Below are positions 7,915-17,568 of a stretch of 64,000 nt of DNA, piece after piece; the stretch's first letter is position 1; each line of letters starts with the position of its first letter. Made by a program: the position numbers and the translations under genes. The DNA is from Aldehydirespirator sp965248735. Its GTDB lineage: Bacteria; Actinomycetota; Acidimicrobiia; Acidimicrobiales; Aldehydirespiratoraceae. The notes under the pieces are model-generated. The model was not told the DNA's origin. It saw only the letters and a list, made by a program, of their open reading frames with translations, and did no database searches. Location of the stretch: assembly GCA_965248735.1 (NCBI GenBank), contig OZ252146.1, positions 3,844,001 through 3,908,000 of the forward strand, read 5' to 3'.

Positions 7915-8670
7915 CTACGGGTGCTGCCCCTCGCCTCCACCGCCGCCGAGGCCGTGGGCCGCGAGCAGCTCCCGGTCCTCGTCGCTGAGCCCGCCGCGGG
8001 CCTCGATCAGGTCGGGGCGGCGCTCGATGGTGCGAGCCAGCGACTGGGCCCGCCGCCACCGGGCCACCCTGGCGTGATCGCCCGAGCGCAGCACCTCGGG
8101 GACCTCCCATCCCCGGAACCGGGCCGGGCGGGTATATTGCGGATATTCGAGCAGCCCGTCGCTGAAGGACTCCTCGACCGCGGAGGCCTCGTTGGCGAGC
8201 ACGCCGGGCACGCACCGCCCGACAGCCTCCATCACCAGCAGAGCGGCGGCCTCCCCCCCGGCCAGGACGACGTCGCCAACCGACAGCTCATCGTCCACCA
8301 AGTGCTGGCAGACCCGCTCGTCGACGCCCTCGTAGCGGCCGCACAGCATTGAGAACCCGGCTCCGGAGGCCAGCTGGCGGGCGGTGGCCTGGTCGAAGCG
8401 CCGGCCCGCGGGCGAGAGGTAGAAGAGCGGTCGGGGCGGTTTCACCAACTCCACCGCGTCGAACAGCGGCTGCGGCATCATCACCATGCCCGCTCCCCCT
8501 CCGAAGGGCGCGTCGTCGACGCTGCGATGACGGTCGGTGGTGGCCATCCTGAGGTCGTGGACCCTCACGTCCAGCGTGCCGGCGGCGCGGCTTCGCCCGA
8601 TGACCGAGGCCGAGGCCATGGCCTCCACCAGGTCGGGGAAGATCGTGAAGATGTCGATCCGGAAACTCAC
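7915..8670 (-). CDS. trmD: tRNA (guanine37-N1)-methyltransferase TrmD
   Basis: TrmD uses S-adenosylmethionine to methylate G37 of tRNAs reading CNN codons, which prevents +1 frameshifting. The 251-aa protein has the SPOUT trefoil-knot motifs MLCGRYEGVDERV and SVGDVVLAGGEAA, and the C-terminal PQYTRPARFRGWEVP linker. It starts at a GTG (8670) 24 bp after rimM. Confidence 0.97.
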   Translation of the reverse strand: MSFRIDIFTIFPDLVEAMASASVIGRSRAAGTLDVRVHDLRMATTDRHRSVDDAPFGGGAGMVMMPQPLFDAVELVKPPRPLFYLSPAGRRFDQATARQLASGAGFSMLCGRYEGVDERVCQHLVDDELSVGDVVLAGGEAAALLVMEAVGRCVPGVLANEASAVEESFSDGLLEYPQYTRPARFRGWEVPEVLRSGDHARVARWRRAQSLARTIERRPDLIEARGGLSDEDRELLAAHGLGGGGGEGQHP

Positions 8671-8694
8671 GGCGCGGTCCCGCTCGCCACGATC

Positions 8695-9225
8695 TCAGCC
8701 AGCCGCCTCGAACAGCCCGTCGGGCACGTCCACGTCGATGCGCTCGCAGGGCACCGAGGCGACCACGAAGCGCAGCGGCACCAGGGCTCCGTCGGCCAGC
8801 TCGAGGAGGTCCCCGGCCGGGCTGGCCACAACGCTGGCGACGGGACCCCGATCCGTGCCGGACTGGTCCACCACCCGGGCGCCGATCAAATCGTGGACCC
8901 AGGTCTCGGCGGGATCGTCTATCGGCTCGGCCCGAAGCACCAGGCCTCGCAGGGCCTCGGCCTTGCTGCGGTCGTCGATGCCCGCGAAGGCGACGAGATG
9001 GCGCTTGTTGTGGGGTCGAGCCGCAACCACCCGCAGCGTTCCCGCATCGGTCTGCAACTCCGATCCGGGCGCCAAGCGCTCGGGGCGGTTCGACACCAGC
9101 GTCACCGTCACCTCACCGGTGTTGCCGTGGGGCCGCCCGACGCGGCCTATCTCTAGCAGGGGCGCGGGCCGGGCCCCAGAGGAGCTGGAGCCCTCAGTCG
9201 ACGAACTCGACCTCGATGTCCACAT
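8695..9225 (-). CDS. rimM: 16S rRNA processing protein RimM
   Basis: RimM assists 30S 3'-domain maturation with S19. The N-terminal RimM barrel begins LLEIGRVGRPHGNTGEV, and the C-terminal PRC-barrel half contains DLIGARVVDQSGTDRG and ADGALVPLRFV. The only standard start upstream of the conserved part is the ATG at 9225, which lies 32 bp inside khpA. That adds about 23 low-complexity Ser-rich residues before the usual start of the family. Confidence 0.93.
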   Translation of the reverse strand: MWTSRSSSSTEGSSSSGARPAPLLEIGRVGRPHGNTGEVTVTLVSNRPERLAPGSELQTDAGTLRVVAARPHNKRHLVAFAGIDDRSKAEALRGLVLRAEPIDDPAETWVHDLIGARVVDQSGTDRGPVASVVASPAGDLLELADGALVPLRFVVASVPCERIDVDVPDGLFEAAG

Positions 9226-9448
9226 CGTCGCGCGATCCGGCCGCCCGCACCACCGTGCGAATGGCGTGCGCGACCCGGCCTCGCTTGCCGATCACGCGGC
9301 CCATCTCGCCCTGGGCGACGCGCACATCGAGGCGCACCGCGCCGGCGCCCGCGGAAGAAGCGGTGATCTGCACTGCCTCGGTGTCGTCGACGATGCTGGT
9401 GACCACGTAGCGGCACATCGCCTGGGCGGTGGGGGCGAGTTCGGTCAC
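9194..9448 (-). CDS. khpA: KH-domain RNA-binding protein KhpA
   Basis: An 84-aa single KH domain. The GxxG loop is in MGRVIGKRGRVAHAIR, and the C-terminus DDVDIEVEFVD is typical. KhpA binds RNA, usually with KhpB, and sits between rpsP and rimM in many Gram-positive genomes, as here. Its start overlaps the rpsP stop by 4 bp. Confidence 0.93.
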   Translation of the reverse strand: MTELAPTAQAMCRYVVTSIVDDTEAVQITASSAGAGAVRLDVRVAQGEMGRVIGKRGRVAHAIRTVVRAAGSRDDVDIEVEFVD

Positions 9449-9759
9449 GTGCTGGCCTCCTCGGCGCTGGATGCAGCCACGGCAGCGGCAGCAGTCGCAT
9501 CCCCGCCCCGGAAAGCCTCCCAGGCGCCGCTGATCCGCAGCAGCTTCTCTACCCTCTCGGTGGGTTGTGCGCCGTGGCGCAGCCAGTGCACCGCCCGGTC
9601 GTTGTCGATCCGCACCACGGACGGATCCTGGCGGGGCTCGTAAATCCCGATGATCTCGATGAAGCGACCGTTGCGGGGGGCGCGGGCATCTGCAGCCACT
9701 ACGCGGTAGGTGGGCTGCTTCTTCTTCCCCATTCGCATGAGGCGCAACTTGACGGCCAA
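9445..9759 (-). CDS. rpsP: 30S ribosomal protein S16
   Basis: The N-terminus MAVKLRLMRMGKKKQPTYR and IGIYEPRQDPSVVRI identify S16, an early-binding 30S assembly protein. At 104 aa it carries the Ala-rich C-terminal tail seen in actinobacteria. It follows ffh by 38 bp. Confidence 0.97.
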   Translation of the reverse strand: MAVKLRLMRMGKKKQPTYRVVAADARAPRNGRFIEIIGIYEPRQDPSVVRIDNDRAVHWLRHGAQPTERVEKLLRISGAWEAFRGGDATAAAAVAASSAEEAST

Positions 9760-9797
9760 TGTGAGTCCTCGGATCTGCTAGTCAGCGTGACGAAGGT

Positions 9798-11270
9798 TCA
9801 ATTGAACCCGGGCCAGTCACCCTTTTCCAACCCTGGAAGGGTCAGGGGCGCCTTAGAAACCGGCACGGGGCCCTTCGGCGTAGTGCGGCCGCCGCCGCCG
9901 CGCCGCTTGGAACCGGACGACTTTCCGCGGGAGCGCACCGCCTGATTGGGCGATCTGGTCCTCGACGCGGCCCCCTTGGGTTTGCCGCCGAAGGAGCCGA
10001 GACCCCTCATCATGGTCCGCATTTGCTTGAACTGGTCGACGAGGGCCTTGACATCGGCAGGACGGCAGCCCGAGCCGGCCGCGATGCGCTGGCGGCGGGA
10101 GGCGTCGATCATGTCGGGATCGGCCCGCTCCCCCGGCGTCATCGAGTGGATCATGCCGGTGATGCGGTTGATGCGGCTGTCGTCGATGTCGGCGTCGCGC
10201 AGTTCCCGGGGCACGCCGGGCATCATGCCGAGCAGGCTGCGCAGGTTGCCCATGCCGAGAACCTGCTGCATGGTGGACAGGAAGTCGTCGAAGGTGAAGG
10301 TGCCCTCGAGCAGGCGGGACGCGGTCTCTTCTGCCTGGTCGCCCTCGAAGGCGGCCTCGGCCTTGTCGATGAGCGTCTCCACGTCGCCCATCCCCAGGAT
10401 GCGGCTGGCTAGACGGTCGGGATGGAACGACTCGAAGTCCTCCAGCTTCTCGCCGACCGACGCGAAGGCGATGGGTCGTCCCACCACTTCCTTCACCGAC
10501 AGCGCCGCACCGCCGCGAGCGTCGCCGTCGAGCTTGGTGAGGATCACGCCGTCGAGGGCAAGCGTGTCGTGGAAGGCCCGCGCCGAGTTGACCGCGTCCT
10601 GGCCGACGGTGGCGTCCACCACCAGGAACGTGTAGTGGGGCTTCACCGCCTTGGAGATGCGGCGGGCCTGGTCCATCATCTCGGCGTCGATGGCCAGCCG
10701 GCCGGCGGTGTCGACGATCACCACGTCGCGCCCTGTGCGGGCGGCCTCGGCCAGCGAGGCCGACGCGGCCTTGACAGGGCTGCTCCGGTGGCTGAACACC
10801 GGCACGCCGACTCGTCCGCCGAGGGTGCGAAGCTGTTCGACGGCGGCGGGCCGCTGAAGATCGGCGCCCACCAGCAGCGGGCTGCGGCCCTGGCGGAGGA
10901 ACCACTGGGCCAGCTTGGCCGCGTTGGTGGTCTTACCCGATCCCTGCAACCCCGCCAGCAGCACCACTGTGGGCGGCTTCGATGCGTAGGTGATCGCAAG
11001 CTGCTCGCCTCCGAGGCTGGCGGTGAGCTCGTCCAGGACGATCTTGACGACCTGCTGGGCGGGGTTGAGGGCCCGTGACAGTTCCTCGCCGACGGCGCGC
11101 TCGCGGATGCGCCCGGTTAGGCCCGTGACGACGTCGAGGTTGACGTCGGCCTCGAGCAGGGCCACTCGGATCTCCGACAGAGCTGCGTCGACATCGTCGG
11201 CGGAGAGCTTTCCCCGGCCCCGCAGCTTGGAGAAGACCGCTTCGAAACGGTTGGTCAGCGTGTCGAACAT
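9798..11270 (-). CDS. ffh: Signal recognition particle GTPase Ffh
   Basis: Ffh binds signal peptides and 4.5S RNA and delivers ribosomes to FtsY. The 490-aa protein has the N domain (1-90), the G domain with GLQGSGKTTNAAKLA, DTAGRLAIDAEMMDQ and TKLDGDARGGAALS, and the Met-rich M domain with INRITGMIHSMTPGER and RQRIAAGSGC. A basic, Gly/Arg-rich tail (SSGSKRRGGGGR) extends the end. It lies 74 bp after ftsY in the same direction, so receptor and particle are encoded together. Confidence 0.97.
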   Translation of the reverse strand: MFDTLTNRFEAVFSKLRGRGKLSADDVDAALSEIRVALLEADVNLDVVTGLTGRIRERAVGEELSRALNPAQQVVKIVLDELTASLGGEQLAITYASKPPTVVLLAGLQGSGKTTNAAKLAQWFLRQGRSPLLVGADLQRPAAVEQLRTLGGRVGVPVFSHRSSPVKAASASLAEAARTGRDVVIVDTAGRLAIDAEMMDQARRISKAVKPHYTFLVVDATVGQDAVNSARAFHDTLALDGVILTKLDGDARGGAALSVKEVVGRPIAFASVGEKLEDFESFHPDRLASRILGMGDVETLIDKAEAAFEGDQAEETASRLLEGTFTFDDFLSTMQQVLGMGNLRSLLGMMPGVPRELRDADIDDSRINRITGMIHSMTPGERADPDMIDASRRQRIAAGSGCRPADVKALVDQFKQMRTMMRGLGSFGGKPKGAASRTRSPNQAVRSRGKSSGSKRRGGGGRTTPKGPVPVSKAPLTLPGLEKGDWPGFN

Positions 11271-11344
11271 GGCCGAGTCACAATAGCGATCGGATGCCGA
11301 TTTGATGGCCCGGTCCCAGCGACGCCGGCCACGGCGCGCCCGCG

Positions 11345-12430
11345 TCAGGTGAACAGGGCGTCCACGAACTCCGACTCGTCGAAAGTCACGAGGTCGGCGA
11401 CGCCCTCGCCGACTCCGACGAGCTTCACCGGCACCCCCAGTTCGGTCTGGACGGCCACCACGATCCCGCCCTTGGCGGAACCGTCGAGCTTCGTGAGCAC
11501 CACTCCGGTGACGTCGACGGCCTCGGTGAACTGCCTGGCCTGGGCCAGACCGTTCTGACCGGTCGTTGCGTCGAGCACCAGCAGCGTCTCGGTGACGACG
11601 CCCGACCCCCTCTCGGCCACCCGGCGCACCTTCTGCAGTTCGGCCATGAGGTTCTTCGAGGTATGGAACCTTCCGGCGGTGTCGGCCAAGACCAGGTCGG
11701 CGCCTCGAGCCGCGGCTGACTCCACCGCGTCATACACCACGGACGCGGGGTCGGCTCCTGCCGCACCCCGCACAATGTGCGCCGACGAGCGTTCCGCCCA
11801 GGCGGCGAGCTGGTCGGCGGCCGCAGCCCGGAACGTGTCCCCAGCCGCTAGCACCACTCGGGCGCCGCGGTCGGCCTCGCGCTTGGCCAGCTTGCCGATG
11901 GTGGTCGTCTTGCCGGTGCCGTTCACGCCGACGAAGAGCCACACCGACGGGCGCTCGCCGTCGCCTCGCCGGGCCAGCGAGCGGTCGAAGCCGCCGAGGC
12001 GCTCGCGCAACTCGGCCTGCAGGGCCGCGGTTGCCTGCTGTGACCCGCCGCCGTCCGGCCCGACCCGAGACTTGGCCGCGTCCACGATCTCGGAGCTGGT
12101 CGCCAATCCGACATCGGCTCGGATGAGCGCCTCGGTGACCTCGGTCCAGGCCTCCTCGGAGATCAAGGGCCGATCGAGCGCCGAAGCCAGCGAGCCAGCC
12201 AGCGCGGCCCTGGCCTTGCCCAGGCGTCCGCGCAGTGAGGGAACCGTCCGGTCCTCGGCCCCGCCGGCCCTCTCAGCCACCCGGTCGATCACCCGGTCCG
12301 CCAGCTCGCCCACGGCCGAGGAGTGGTCGTCGACCGCAACACGCGCCGACTTGCGTCGCCCGCGCACGATCAGGGCCGCCAGCACCGCCACGGCCAACAC
12401 GGCCAGGGCGATGATAAGGATCGGCGTCAT
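11345..12430 (-). CDS. ftsY: SRP receptor FtsY
   Basis: The membrane-side SRP GTPase. Residues 1-23 form a transmembrane helix (ILIIALAVLAVAVLAALIV), followed by a short linker in place of the long acidic A domain of E. coli. The NG domain holds GVNGTGKTTTIGKLA, DTAGRFHTSKNLM and TKLDGSAKGGIVV. 361 aa. The start overlaps the end of the HtrA gene by 4 bp. Confidence 0.96.
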   Translation of the reverse strand: MTPILIIALAVLAVAVLAALIVRGRRKSARVAVDDHSSAVGELADRVIDRVAERAGGAEDRTVPSLRGRLGKARAALAGSLASALDRPLISEEAWTEVTEALIRADVGLATSSEIVDAAKSRVGPDGGGSQQATAALQAELRERLGGFDRSLARRGDGERPSVWLFVGVNGTGKTTTIGKLAKREADRGARVVLAAGDTFRAAAADQLAAWAERSSAHIVRGAAGADPASVVYDAVESAAARGADLVLADTAGRFHTSKNLMAELQKVRRVAERGSGVVTETLLVLDATTGQNGLAQARQFTEAVDVTGVVLTKLDGSAKGGIVVAVQTELGVPVKLVGVGEGVADLVTFDESEFVDALFT

Positions 12431-13884
12431 CCGAGGGCGTCCAGCACGGCGGTGGCGATGTAGATGTCGCCGTCTCGGGCGACCGTCAACTCGACGGTCT
12501 CGCCGGGCCTGCGCAGCTTGACCGCGGCCGAGAGCTCGTAGATGTCGTACATGGGCTCGGCGTCGATGCTAACGATCACATCGCCGACCATCAGGCCGGC
12601 TTCCTCGGCCGGGGAGCCGGTCACGACTTCAATTACAACCACCCCCAAGTCTCCGCCCTCGGCCGCCTGTCCGCTGATACCGAGGTACCCGAGCTCCAGC
12701 GACTCCCCGTTGACGATGCGGTTGGCGATCAATTCCACGGTGTCGCTGGGAACGGCGAAACCAAGCCCGATGCTGCCCCCGGAGGTGGTTTGGATCAAGG
12801 TGTTCATCCCGATGACCCGGCCCTGCCAGTCGGCCAGGGCGCCCCCGGAGTTGCCTTGGTTGATGGCAGCATCGGTCTGGATCATCTCCACCGGCACCGG
12901 CACCGGCGAGTCGAGGTCGGACCCGCCCTGGACCTGTATGCGGACCGCACTGACGATGCCGGCGGTGACCGTGCCGGTCAGTCCGAGGGGACTGCCGATT
13001 GCCACCGCAAGCTGGCCCACCCTCACCGACGAGGCCGGCGCGAACCGGGCGACCACCAGCTCTGCCGCCTCCGGGTCGACCCGCACCACGGCCACATCGT
13101 GGGCGGAAGATCCTCCAATGACCTCGCCCTCCATGTTGATGCCGTCCGAGAGGATGATGGTGACCGTGCTGGCGCCGTCGACGACGTGGTGGTTGGTCAC
13201 GATGTACCCGTTCTCGGCGTCCCACACGATGCCAGAGCCCAGACCGAACCTGACCCCGGACCCGACCTCGGACCCGACCTGCACCAGCACCACCGAGGGG
13301 CTGACGGCCGCTGCCACCGCAACCACCGGCTCCTCGGCGACCGCTGGCGCCGGATACTGCGGCGAGGCCGGCGACGGAAGCGGCTCCGGGGAGGCGTCCG
13401 CCAAGCCCTCCGGCGTCCGCTGCTCGGCGGACAAGGACTCCTCGGCTCGAGATCCGTCGGCGAGTAGACGCTCGGCGGCGGGATCTGGTGCCTCGGATTG
13501 ACCGATGTCGGGGTCGCCGGTGGGCGAGAGCAGGGATCCGGTTGCGGCCGCGGCCTCCTCGGGGGAGGCCAGCCTCATCCCGGGGCCCGGCTCGGCGCTC
13601 TGCGGGCCGTCGGAGAGAGCCAGCCCCAACAGCGCCCCGGCCGCGATCAAACCGGCGATAACCAGTGCCGCCGCGACCCGCTGGCCCGGCCGGCGAAGCG
13701 TCCAGACCGACGCTCGCCCGAACCCAGTGGAATCCTCGACGGGCCTGACCACCGCGGTGGAGCGCGGAAACGGTGGCCGCTCCGTCGGTGGTAGATCGGA
13801 GGGGACCGGCTCGGTCGCGTGGGCACGGGACGGAGCGGGCGCGTGTCCAGGACCGCGCTGGTCGGGCGGATCAGCGCTCCTCAT
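12427..13884 (-). CDS. htrA: HtrA/DegP-type membrane serine protease with PDZ domain
   Basis: A 485-aa S1C protease. A Pro-rich cytoplasmic N-terminus of about 70 residues leads to one transmembrane helix (VAAALVIAGLIAAGALLGLAL), then an acidic linker. The trypsin-like domain carries the triad His in VTNHHVVDGA, Asp in AHDVAVVRVD and Ser in INQGNSGGALA, followed by one PDZ domain (EEAGLMVGDVIVSID). It would degrade or refold misfolded exported proteins outside the membrane. It is placed between smc and ftsY and overlaps ftsY by 4 bp, an unusual insertion into this conserved series. Confidence 0.92.
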   Translation of the reverse strand: MRSADPPDQRGPGHAPAPSRAHATEPVPSDLPPTERPPFPRSTAVVRPVEDSTGFGRASVWTLRRPGQRVAAALVIAGLIAAGALLGLALSDGPQSAEPGPGMRLASPEEAAAATGSLLSPTGDPDIGQSEAPDPAAERLLADGSRAEESLSAEQRTPEGLADASPEPLPSPASPQYPAPAVAEEPVVAVAAAVSPSVVLVQVGSEVGSGVRFGLGSGIVWDAENGYIVTNHHVVDGASTVTIILSDGINMEGEVIGGSSAHDVAVVRVDPEAAELVVARFAPASSVRVGQLAVAIGSPLGLTGTVTAGIVSAVRIQVQGGSDLDSPVPVPVEMIQTDAAINQGNSGGALADWQGRVIGMNTLIQTTSGGSIGLGFAVPSDTVELIANRIVNGESLELGYLGISGQAAEGGDLGVVVIEVVTGSPAEEAGLMVGDVIVSIDAEPMYDIYELSAAVKLRRPGETVELTVARDGDIYIATAVLDALG

Positions 13885-13944
13885 GGTGTTTAGAGGCTAG
13901 GCAGCAGGCGTGAGAGAACCGTGAGCGGAGGGCAAACGACGGCC

Positions 13945-16900
13945 TCAGGCGGCTTCTGAGACGCGCTCGGACACCACCATCGAGGAGCCGCCGGGCTTCA
14001 TCGACACCCCCTGCAGGCAGTCGGCAGCCTCCATGGTCCGCTTCTGGTGGGTGACGATCACGAGCTGGGCGTCGGAGCGGAACTCATCGACGAGCGTCAG
14101 GAAGCGATGCAGGTTCACATCGTCGAGAGCGGCCTCCACCTCGTCCAACAAATAGAAGGGCGAGGGCCGGCTGCGGAACACGGCGAACAGGAAGGCCAGA
14201 GCGGCCAGCGACCGCTCGCCGCCCGAGAGCAGCGACAGCCGCTTCACGTTCTTGCCCGAAGGCTTGGCCATTATGTCTATGCCGGTGTTGAGCAGATCAT
14301 CGGGGTCTGTGAGGGTGAGGCGTCCCTCGCCTCCCGGGAACAGCGCCTCGAACAGCACCTCGAAATTGGCGGCCACATCCGCGAAGGCTGAGCTGAAGAC
14401 CATCTGTATCTCGCCGTCGATCGAACGGATCACCCGATTGAGGTCGCGACGGGCCGCTCGGATGTCGTCGAGCTGGCCGCTCAGCAGCTCGTGGCGCTCG
14501 TAGAGCTCGTCGTACTCGGCAAGGGCCAAGGGATTCACCGGGCCCATGATCTCGAGCTCAGTGGCCAACTGGTCCACCCGCGGCTGCGGCTCAAGCCCTT
14601 CAGGCAGCGAGGGCAAGGGCGCCTCGGCTGCCTCGAGTGGAGTGAGGCCGTAGGTGTCGCGCAGACGCTCGACCGCCCCCTGCAGCAGAGTCCGAAGCTC
14701 GGCCTCCTCTATGTCGCGGCGACCCTCAGCCTCGCGCAGGGTCTCGTAGCGACGATCGGCGTCGGCTGACCGTCGGCGCAAGTCGTCGAGGTCTGCGGCC
14801 AGGGCCCTGGCTATGGCGGAGTGCCTGCGGCGGATCTCTCGGATCTCGGCGAGGCCGGCGTCCACTGCCGCGATTCGCTCCTCCACCGCGCGTCTGAGCG
14901 TCTCCAGCACTTTCGCCTCGCGATCCAGCGCGACCAGGCGATCACCGGCAGCAACCCTCGAGGCGTCGTACCGGTCCAGGCGCTCCTGCACTTCGACGAG
15001 ACGGGCCTCGAGCATCTGCCGGCGCTGCTCCAGCCCGGCGTCGGCCGCGCTCTGCTCAGCAGCCCTAGCCGCCAGCTCCGTGGCGCGCCGGTCGAGGTCG
15101 TGGCGCGCTTCGGCTGCCTGGCGGATGCGCTGTTGCGCGAGGGCCTCGGCTGCCTCCAACTCGGGCAGGCGCGACTCGATCTGTGCGCCGCGGGCGACGG
15201 ACTCCTCAAGGCGCCGGGAAGTCACCACCAACTGGTCTCGCAGAGCGCGGGTGGCGGTGTCGAGGTCGCGTCGGTCCGACTCGAGGCGGGTGATGGCCTC
15301 GGTTGCCGACGCGGCCCGGAGCTCGACCGCGGCCAGGCGACGACCGACCTCGGCCACCCGCTCCCGCCTCTTTGCCAGTTCCGTCCGGGCCCGCTCGCAG
15401 GCCCTCTCCGCTTGCTCGCGGGCAGCCACCGCAGCTTCGGCCCGCTCGGTCGCCTCAGCCAGAGCGGGCCCGATCCCGGCCGCGCCATGCACCCCGAGCC
15501 TCCAGCCCCGGCTGCTCAACCGGTCGCCGGCCGCGGTGACGGCCACCACATCGGGATTGCGCATCCATACGTCGGCCGCCAAACGCCAGTCCCCCTCCAC
15601 CAGAACCACGGAGGCGAGCAGCAGATCCAGCAGCCTGCCCACGTCCGGATCGGCGGCGTGGACGCGGCCCCGAAGTGGCTCCTGTCGGATCCGATCCGAA
15701 CCCGTGACGCCCGACGCGGCGGCCGTCTCATGGCGGGCAGGGCCAATTCCTTCCAGTGCGATCACGGCCGCTCCGGCATCGTTGGCCTCCAGGCTGTGAA
15801 GCACGCTGCGGGCTGCGGCGGCGTCCCGCACCACCACCGCGCTGATGGTGTCGCCTGCCGCGGCCGCGAAGGCCGCTTCAAGCCCTGAATCGATCTCGAC
15901 GAGGTCGCTCAGCAACCCCAGTGCGCCGTCGGCCCCGGCCAGCACGTGATGCGGTACCGGTCTCGCAGACTCATCTAGGGCCATGGCCAGCGCCTCGCGC
16001 CTCGCCGTCCAGTGCCGCAGATTCCCCTCGGCCGCGGCGCGTGCCTCCACTGCGCCCTCCAGCGCGGCTGCGGCGGCCGCTTGGACGGTGTCGGCCTCGT
16101 CGGACTCCTCGCGCCGCGTCGCAATCTTCGTCTCGCTCCGGCCCAGCTCGCGGCGGTGTTGATCGGCTCGGCCAGCCAGCTCCCGCAAGCGATGCTCGGA
16201 GTCGTCCAGGCGTTGAGCGAGGCGCTGGCGCTCCGACTCGTTGAGCGCGATCGTCGTCTTCAGCGCCGACAGCTCGCCCCTGGCCCCGGCAGCCTCGCTC
16301 ATCTCTTCGGCGCCGAACAGCGGGGCGTCCCCCCACTGGGCCTCGAACGCGGCCCGGTCTGCCTCCAAGCCTTCCTGCAACTGCTCCAGCCGGCTGCGAT
16401 CTCCGGCGGCCGCACCATCCGCCGACGCAACGGTCTGAAGCTCGCGGCGGCAACGCGCCACCTCGTCTCTCAGTCCGGTGGCCAGATCGTGGTCGGCGAG
16501 GACGGCCCGCTCCCGCTCCATGCCGCGCTGGCGCTCGACCGCGACCGCAGCCAGGCCGGCCGCCCTGGCCCGGAGTCCCTCGAGTCGGGCCAGTCGCTCA
16601 GAATGATCGTCCATCCCGTGGCGGGCCAGCCGCTGCTCGTTTGCCGCGACCCGGGCGCTGACCTCGTCGAGTTCGGCCTGCAGTGCGGCCTTCTCGGTCG
16701 CGCGGGCCTCCCCCATCGCCTTGTGCTCGCGCAGTCGCTCCCGCAGGGCCGCGATCTCGCGACCCGCCAGATGCACCCGCAGCGCCTCGAGCTCCGCCAC
16801 CAGGTCAGCGTGCCGCCGGGCCGCCTCAGCCTGCTTCTGCAGAGGCCGCAGCCGTCTCCGCACCTCCCTGGTGAGGTCGCTGATCCGAACGAGATCGCCG

Positions 16901-17454
16901 TCGGTGGCAAGCAGGCGGCGCTCGGCCCGCTCCCGCCGCTTGCGGTACTTGAGGATTCCAGCCGCCTCCTCCACCACGGCCCGGCGATCTACGGGGCGGG
17001 CGCTGAGCACGGCGTCGATCTGGGTCTGGGACACGATCATGTGCTGCTGGCGGCCCACGCCGGTGTCCGACAGCAGCTCGACGACGTCAAGCAGCCGGCA
17101 GGGGGTGCCGTTGAGCGCGTAGCTCGACTCGCCGTCTCGGAAGAGCGTGCGGGTGATCTGCACCTCGCTGGCCGCCTCCGGGAGCATGCCGTCGGAGTTG
17201 TCGATCGTCAGCGACACCTCGGCCCGGCCCAGCGCAGGCTTGAGGTCGGTGCCCGCGAAGATCACATCGTCCATCCGCGCCGAGCGGACCGCACTCGGCG
17301 CCTGGGCGCCGAGGACCCAGGCCACCGCGTCCACCACATTCGACTTGCCGCTGCCGTTGGGGCCGACAACCACGGTCACACCCGGCTCCAGGTGTATGGT
17401 GGCCGGCTCGGCGAAGGACTTGAAGCCCTTCAGAGTCAGCGTCTTCAGATACAC
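13945..17454 (-). CDS. smc: Chromosome segregation ATPase SMC
   Basis: The SMC condensin subunit, about 1170 aa. The N-terminal head has VGPNGSGKSNVVDAVAW; long coiled coils flank a hinge near residues 500-650 (LLSDLVEIDSGLEAAF). The C-terminal head has the signature LSGGERSLAALA and Walker B YLLDEVEAALDD. I prefer the GTG at 17454, which makes the protein begin VYLKTLTLKGFKSFAEP, as SMC proteins usually do. A GTG at 17487 would add 11 residues. The ScpA/B partners are not in the window. Confidence 0.95.
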   Translation of the reverse strand: MYLKTLTLKGFKSFAEPATIHLEPGVTVVVGPNGSGKSNVVDAVAWVLGAQAPSAVRSARMDDVIFAGTDLKPALGRAEVSLTIDNSDGMLPEAASEVQITRTLFRDGESSYALNGTPCRLLDVVELLSDTGVGRQQHMIVSQTQIDAVLSARPVDRRAVVEEAAGILKYRKRRERAERRLLATDGDLVRISDLTREVRRRLRPLQKQAEAARRHADLVAELEALRVHLAGREIAALRERLREHKAMGEARATEKAALQAELDEVSARVAANEQRLARHGMDDHSERLARLEGLRARAAGLAAVAVERQRGMERERAVLADHDLATGLRDEVARCRRELQTVASADGAAAGDRSRLEQLQEGLEADRAAFEAQWGDAPLFGAEEMSEAAGARGELSALKTTIALNESERQRLAQRLDDSEHRLRELAGRADQHRRELGRSETKIATRREESDEADTVQAAAAAALEGAVEARAAAEGNLRHWTARREALAMALDESARPVPHHVLAGADGALGLLSDLVEIDSGLEAAFAAAAGDTISAVVVRDAAAARSVLHSLEANDAGAAVIALEGIGPARHETAAASGVTGSDRIRQEPLRGRVHAADPDVGRLLDLLLASVVLVEGDWRLAADVWMRNPDVVAVTAAGDRLSSRGWRLGVHGAAGIGPALAEATERAEAAVAAREQAERACERARTELAKRRERVAEVGRRLAAVELRAASATEAITRLESDRRDLDTATRALRDQLVVTSRRLEESVARGAQIESRLPELEAAEALAQQRIRQAAEARHDLDRRATELAARAAEQSAADAGLEQRRQMLEARLVEVQERLDRYDASRVAAGDRLVALDREAKVLETLRRAVEERIAAVDAGLAEIREIRRRHSAIARALAADLDDLRRRSADADRRYETLREAEGRRDIEEAELRTLLQGAVERLRDTYGLTPLEAAEAPLPSLPEGLEPQPRVDQLATELEIMGPVNPLALAEYDELYERHELLSGQLDDIRAARRDLNRVIRSIDGEIQMVFSSAFADVAANFEVLFEALFPGGEGRLTLTDPDDLLNTGIDIMAKPSGKNVKRLSLLSGGERSLAALAFLFAVFRSRPSPFYLLDEVEAALDDVNLHRFLTLVDEFRSDAQLVIVTHQKRTMEAADCLQGVSMKPGGSSMVVSERVSEAA

Positions 17455-17568
17455 AGCCGCGACGCTAGTTGGGGCCGCGACCGACACCGGGCATCCCCCG
17501 GGCGGGGCGAGCCACTTGCACCGGGACGGGTTGGCGGCAGGCTCGGACGGTGCCGACCCGAGCCGCGG

